A stretch of 64,000 nucleotides of DNA from Novosphingobium sp. SG919. Lineage in GTDB: Bacteria > Pseudomonadota > Alphaproteobacteria > Sphingomonadales > Sphingomonadaceae. The DNA is taken from contig NZ_JABCNG010000001.1 of assembly GCF_012932495.1 (NCBI RefSeq), positions 124,001 through 188,000 of the forward strand, written 5' to 3'. The position numbers and the translations under genes were made by a program. How positions within the stretch are numbered: the stretch's first letter is position 1; every line of letters starts with the position of its first letter. The notes beneath the pieces are model-generated. The model saw only the letters and a program-made list of their open reading frames with translations. It was not told the DNA's origin and did no database searches. Positions 60,550 through 64,000 of this stretch are shown here, piece by piece.

Positions 60550-61731
60550 ATGGCTGATATCGACCCCAAGTTCACCGGTGCTGCCGACAGCGAAGCCGAT
60601 GCCGATACGGCGCGCAAGGCCAAGCGCAAGCGTGGCTTCCTGCTCTTTGCCGGCGCGCTGGCGCTGGTGGCGGCGGGCTTTGGCCTTTACGAATGGATCG
60701 CGGGCGGGCGCTATGTCGATACCGACAACGCCTATGTCGCGGCCGAAGTGGCGCAAGTGACGCCCCTGGTTTCGGGCCCGGTGCGGCGCGTGGCGGTGAA
60801 CGACACGCAAGTGGTGCGCCGGGGCGATATCCTGGTGGAGCTTGATCCCACCGACGCCAAGATCGCCCTGGCGGCGGCCGAGGCCGACTATGCCGATGCG
60901 CTGCGCAAAGTGCGCCAGACGGTGGCCACCGGCACCGCGCTTTCGGCGCAAGTGGGCGAGCGGCAGGCCGATATCGCCCGCATGGCCGCGCAGGTCCAGG
61001 TAGCCACGGCCGATTTCCAGCGCGCCGAGATCGACTTGAAGCGCCGCCAGTCGCTGGTGTCTGACGGCGCGGTGTCCGGCGAGGAACTGACCACCGCCCG
61101 CAACGCCTATGCCGCCGCCCAGGGGCAGTTGGCCGCCGCGCGCGCCAGCCTGGCTTCGGCCCAGGCGGCACGCGGCACCGCCAACGGCCAGGAAGCGGCC
61201 AACGCCGCGTTGGTGAGCGGCACCACGCCCGAAACCAACCCGCAGGTGCTGGTCGCCAAGGCGCGGCTTGACAAGGCGCGGATCGACCTGGCCCGCACCG
61301 TGATCCGCGCGCCGGTGAGCGGCGTTGTCACGCAGCGCAATGTCCAGGTGGGACAAAGCGTGGCCGTGGGGACAGTGCTGATGACTGTGGTGCCGATCGG
61401 CCAGGCGCACGTCGACGCCAATTTCAAGGAAAGCCAGCTTGCCCATGTGCGCCCCGGCCAGCCGGTGACGCTGACGTCTGACCTCTATGGCGACGATGTG
61501 GTCTATCATGGCCGCGTGGTGGGCTTTTCGGGCGGCACGGGTTCATCGCAGGCGGTGATCCCGGCGCAGAACGCCACGGGCAACTGGATCAAGGTGGTGC
61601 AGCGCCTGCCGGTGCGCGTGGCGCTTGATCCGCACGAGCTGGGCGCGCATCCGCTGCGCATCGGCCTGTCGATGACGGCCACGATCGATACGCGGCCGGA
61701 AAAGGACCAGACCGCACAGGGCGGCAACTGA
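60550..61731 (+). CDS. EmrA/HlyD-family periplasmic adaptor
   Basis: 393 aa. A single N-terminal membrane anchor (FLLFAGALALVAAGFGLYEW) is followed by the lipoyl half-motif VDTDNAYVAAEVAQVTPLVSGPV, a helical hairpin (about 100-205) and the second half-motif RTVIRAPVSGVVTQRNVQVGQSV. It connects the inner-membrane pump to the NodT-type duct. It ends 1 bp before the pump gene. Confidence 0.94.
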   Translation: MADIDPKFTGAADSEADADTARKAKRKRGFLLFAGALALVAAGFGLYEWIAGGRYVDTDNAYVAAEVAQVTPLVSGPVRRVAVNDTQVVRRGDILVELDPTDAKIALAAAEADYADALRKVRQTVATGTALSAQVGERQADIARMAAQVQVATADFQRAEIDLKRRQSLVSDGAVSGEELTTARNAYAAAQGQLAAARASLASAQAARGTANGQEAANAALVSGTTPETNPQVLVAKARLDKARIDLARTVIRAPVSGVVTQRNVQVGQSVAVGTVLMTVVPIGQAHVDANFKESQLAHVRPGQPVTLTSDLYGDDVVYHGRVVGFSGGTGSSQAVIPAQNATGNWIKVVQRLPVRVALDPHELGAHPLRIGLSMTATIDTRPEKDQTAQGGN

Positions 61732-61732
61732 C

Positions 61733-63247
61733 ATGGCCGGCGGACCGCCCATGGCCTTGGGCGCGGATGGGCCGCCGCCGCTGAAAGGCGCGCGGCTGGC
61801 GCTGGGGGGATTTGCCCTGGCGCTGTCCAACTTCGTCGTGGTGCTCGACATCACCATCGCCAATGTCTCGGTGCCGCACATTTCCGGCAGCCTTGCGGTT
61901 TCGCCCACCCAAGGCACCTGGGTGCTCACGTCCTACGCCGTGGCCGAGGCGATCTGCGTGCCGCTGACGGGCTGGCTGGCGCGCACCTTTGGTGCGGTGC
62001 GCGTGTTCCTGATGGCGCTGATGGGCTTTGGCATCTTTTCCATGCTGTGCGGCATTTCGGGCAGCCTGAGCGCGTTGATCGCGTTCCGCGTCTGCCAGGG
62101 GCTGTGCGGCGGGCCGATCATGCCGATGACGCAGACCCTGCTGATGCGCATCTTCCCGCGCGACAAGGGCGGGGCGGCGCTGGGCCTGTGGGCGATGACC
62201 ACGGTGGTGGCGCCTATCGCCGGGCCGATCTGCGGTGGGATCATTTCCGACAACTGGTCGTGGCACTGGCTGTTCTTCATCAACATTCCGTTGGCGGTGT
62301 TCTGCCTGGTCGTGGCCTGGCGGTTGGTGCGCCGGTTCGAAACGCCCACGCAGAAATCCCCGATCGATTTCGTCGGCCTGGGGTTGATGGTGCTGTGGGT
62401 GGGCGCGCTGCAGATCATGCTCGACAAGGGCCGCGAGGAAGACTGGTTTTCCAGTGCGTTCATCGTCACCCTCGCCGTGGTCGCGGTGGTCGGCTTCATC
62501 GCCTTCCTGATCTGGGAGCTGACCGAGAAGCACCCGATCATCGACCTGTCGGTGTTCCGCAACCGCGGCTTTACCATCGCGGTGGTGACGCAGAGCGTGG
62601 CCTATGGCGCGTTCTTCACGTTCATCGTGCTGATCCCGATGTTCCTGCAGACCAACCTCAACTACACCGCCACCTGGGCCGGCCTGGCGATGGGCTGGGT
62701 GGGCGTGCTGGCGGTGGTGTTCTCGCCCATCGTGGCAAGGCTGGTGGGCAAGGTGGATACCCGCGCGCTGATCAGCTTCGGGGTGGCCTGGCTGGGCTTT
62801 GTTGCCGCGCTGCGCACGGTGTGGGTGACGGACATGGGCTATTGGACCATCGCCTTTCCGCAGATGATCCAAGGCATGGGCATGCCGTTCTTCTTCGTGG
62901 GCTCCACGGCGCTGGCCATGGCCTCGGTCAGGCCCGACCAGACCGCATCGGGCGCGGGGATCCAGAATTTCATGCGCACGATGGCCGGCGCCTTTGCCAC
63001 ATCGATGTCCACCACGCTGTGGGAGCACCAGGCCAAGGTCAACCGCGCCGAACTGGTCGGCCTGGTCCATCCGCCCATGCACACCGGCCTGCCGGTGGCC
63101 CAGGCGCGCATGGCCTTGAGCCAACTGGTCCAGACCGAAGCGGTGACGCTGGCCACGCGCCAGGTGTTCCTGTTGTGCACGGTGATCTTCTTCGTGGCGG
63201 CAGGCATGATCTGGCTGGCGCCCAAGCCGGGTAAGCGCAAGGGGTAG
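61733..63247 (+). CDS. EmrB/QacA-type DHA2 drug:H+ antiporter
   Basis: 504 aa with 14 predicted transmembrane helices. DHA2 signatures include the motif D1 region LSNFVVVLDITIANVSVPHI, WVLTSYAVAEAICVPLTGWLARTFG and motif C-like MTTVVAPIAGPICGGIISD. With the adaptor and duct it would expel hydrophobic compounds across both membranes. Specificity cannot be told from sequence. Confidence 0.94.
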   Translation: MAGGPPMALGADGPPPLKGARLALGGFALALSNFVVVLDITIANVSVPHISGSLAVSPTQGTWVLTSYAVAEAICVPLTGWLARTFGAVRVFLMALMGFGIFSMLCGISGSLSALIAFRVCQGLCGGPIMPMTQTLLMRIFPRDKGGAALGLWAMTTVVAPIAGPICGGIISDNWSWHWLFFINIPLAVFCLVVAWRLVRRFETPTQKSPIDFVGLGLMVLWVGALQIMLDKGREEDWFSSAFIVTLAVVAVVGFIAFLIWELTEKHPIIDLSVFRNRGFTIAVVTQSVAYGAFFTFIVLIPMFLQTNLNYTATWAGLAMGWVGVLAVVFSPIVARLVGKVDTRALISFGVAWLGFVAALRTVWVTDMGYWTIAFPQMIQGMGMPFFFVGSTALAMASVRPDQTASGAGIQNFMRTMAGAFATSMSTTLWEHQAKVNRAELVGLVHPPMHTGLPVAQARMALSQLVQTEAVTLATRQVFLLCTVIFFVAAGMIWLAPKPGKRKG

Positions 63248-63298
63248 GCAGCCTAGGATAGGCTCTGCGCAACGGCGGGTGATTCTGTTGGCGTGCGT

Positions 63299-63333
63299 AG
63301 AGGCGCAGAGACGGTTCAATTCTCTGCGCCTCT
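63299..63333. repeat. 13-bp perfect hairpin downstream of the efflux operon
   Basis: Arms AGAGGCGCAGAGA and TCTCTGCGCCTCT enclose a 9-nt loop. There is no following T-run, so it may be a REP-type element or a Rho-dependent end point. Confidence 0.65.
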
Positions 63334-63457
63334 GCGTGCATCAGAATTCGGCCAAGTCGTCTGCTTTGGGCTGGGCTGGCGGCATGGCCAATATTGGCGG
63401 GAATCGCCCCAGTTGCGGCCATTCGTGAAAAAAGCGAAACATGTTGCCGGAGGCGTC

Positions 63458-63913
63458 ATGGCAAGCCGCGAATTTCGAATAGTTTCAAACGGCATTCACC
63501 CCCTGCTGCTCGGCATGACTCGTGAGCAGCTCGATCGCGTGATGCGCGAAGAGCCCAAAGTCAGCCCTTCGCGCATAGCTGGCGAGGAAGTTCTACAATT
63601 CGAGAGTGCAAATGCGCGCGTGGTGATGCGCAAGGGTCGGACTGTCGAGATTGCCGTAACTCCACCAGCGAACGTCATTTTCAAGGACAAGCCTCTTTTT
63701 CAAGACCCATCGGTCTGGCGCGCAGTCGTAGCAGAGGACGGCGACGCCCAAGAGTGCTTGGGATTTATCGTGCTGCAGAAATCTGGACTTACTCTGACAG
63801 GTTTCCACGACAACGACCCCGCGCAGCTTGCCATAACCGCTTTCGAGCGAGGACGATGGGACGCCATGCAAGGTCGGATGAAACCCCTTGGCATGCAAGC
63901 GAACGGAGGCTGA
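63458..63913 (+). CDS. Hypothetical protein
   Basis: 151 aa from the ATG at 63458, chosen because GGAGG lies 5 nt upstream. The protein starts MASREFRIVSNGIHPLLLGMTREQL and looks alpha/beta (NARVVMRKGRTVEIAVTPPANVIF, then CLGFIVLQKSGLTLTGFHDND). It has no signal peptide. Similar short proteins occur as immunity-like or unknown orphans, but I cannot name a family. Codon use is less GC-rich than in the efflux genes. Confidence 0.65.
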   Translation: MASREFRIVSNGIHPLLLGMTREQLDRVMREEPKVSPSRIAGEEVLQFESANARVVMRKGRTVEIAVTPPANVIFKDKPLFQDPSVWRAVVAEDGDAQECLGFIVLQKSGLTLTGFHDNDPAQLAITAFERGRWDAMQGRMKPLGMQANGG

Positions 63914-63964
63914 CCATCACTTCTTGACGTCGCAACCCTCTGCTAATTCGTCCACGCCGCCCGC

Positions 63965-64000
63965 TCAATCCAGCAGCAGGATCGACATGCGGCGGTTGCG
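63965..64000 (-). CDS. OmpA/MotB-like protein, last codons only
   Basis: The visible C-terminus reads RNRRMSILLLD before the stop. The NRR(x)xI pattern is the end of OmpA-like peptidoglycan-binding domains, as in MotB or Pal. Given the flagellar context a stator MotB is plausible, but eleven residues cannot decide. Confidence 0.45.
   Translation of the reverse strand, partial: RNRRMSILLLD

Overview
The window reads as chromosome of a high-GC alphaproteobacterium, most likely a sphingomonad (Novosphingobium/Sphingobium type). The grounds are the GC-rich codon use, a lasso-peptide precursor close to one I remember from Sphingobium yanoikuyae, sphingomonad-style mobile-element genes (DUF736, DUF2958, DUF3363 relaxase), and HWE-kinase and Crp/Fnr families common in this group. 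No database search was possible; family names rest on motifs and on remembered families.

Layout. (1) 1-1741: left end of a lasso-peptide cluster read leftwards: GntR regulator, 44-aa precursor, fused B1-B2 processing protein, and the first codons of the cyclase (cut by the window). (2) 1893-3767: a small leftward cassette of a winged-helix protein, a membrane protein, a small soluble protein and a LuxR-HTH protein with a C-terminal membrane segment. (3) 4547-16588: the maintenance and mobilisation part of an integrative element (frameshifted DUF2285 gene, ArdC, DUF2958, ParB, DUF5990, DUF736, HTH, TraF peptidase, lytic transglycosylase, DUF3363 relaxase, CopG, AlpA-like HTH), with a HEPN/nucleotidyltransferase gene as cargo. 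I see no type IV secretion genes in it. (4) 16607-24528: chromosomal genes for NAD(P)HX dehydratase, a histidine phosphatase, a large helical glycosidase-like protein, a HWE sensor kinase, a hemerythrin-repeat fusion and a Crp/Fnr regulator. (5) 24545-30979: a plastic zone with a decayed copy of an S1/P1 nuclease joined to an IS630 remnant, an ISL3 remnant, an SRAP protein, the intact nuclease and a P4-type integrase beside tRNA-Leu(CAG). (6) 31252-33063: an NDUFA9-like dehydrogenase and a glutathione transferase.

(7) 33162-40795: a complete chemotaxis operon read leftwards (STAS, cheA, cheR, cheB, cheD, cheY, cheW, unknown) and a divergent second CheB-like gene that has lost its catalytic histidine. 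(8) 41019-58158: a flagellar regulon. Leftward from a sigma-54 activator run fliE, fliF, fliG, fliH, fliI, fliJ, fliK, fliL, fliM, fliN, fliO, fliP, fliQ, fliR, flhB, fliD and fliS; the flagellin gene diverges from the activator. fliP carries a long palindromic element inside its signal-peptide region. (9) 58274-63247: a TetR-controlled tripartite efflux system (NodT-type outer-membrane protein, EmrA-like adaptor, EmrB-like pump). The window ends with a hypothetical gene and the last codons of an OmpA/MotB-like protein.

Regions 7 and 8 together encode most of a motility apparatus: export gate, C-ring, MS-ring, ATPase, filament, cap and signalling. Hook and rod genes are outside the window, and the stator is absent except possibly for the last 11 codons of a MotB-like gene at 63965-64000. 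Region 1 makes a secondary metabolite. Regions 3 and 5 record at least two separate mobile-element histories.
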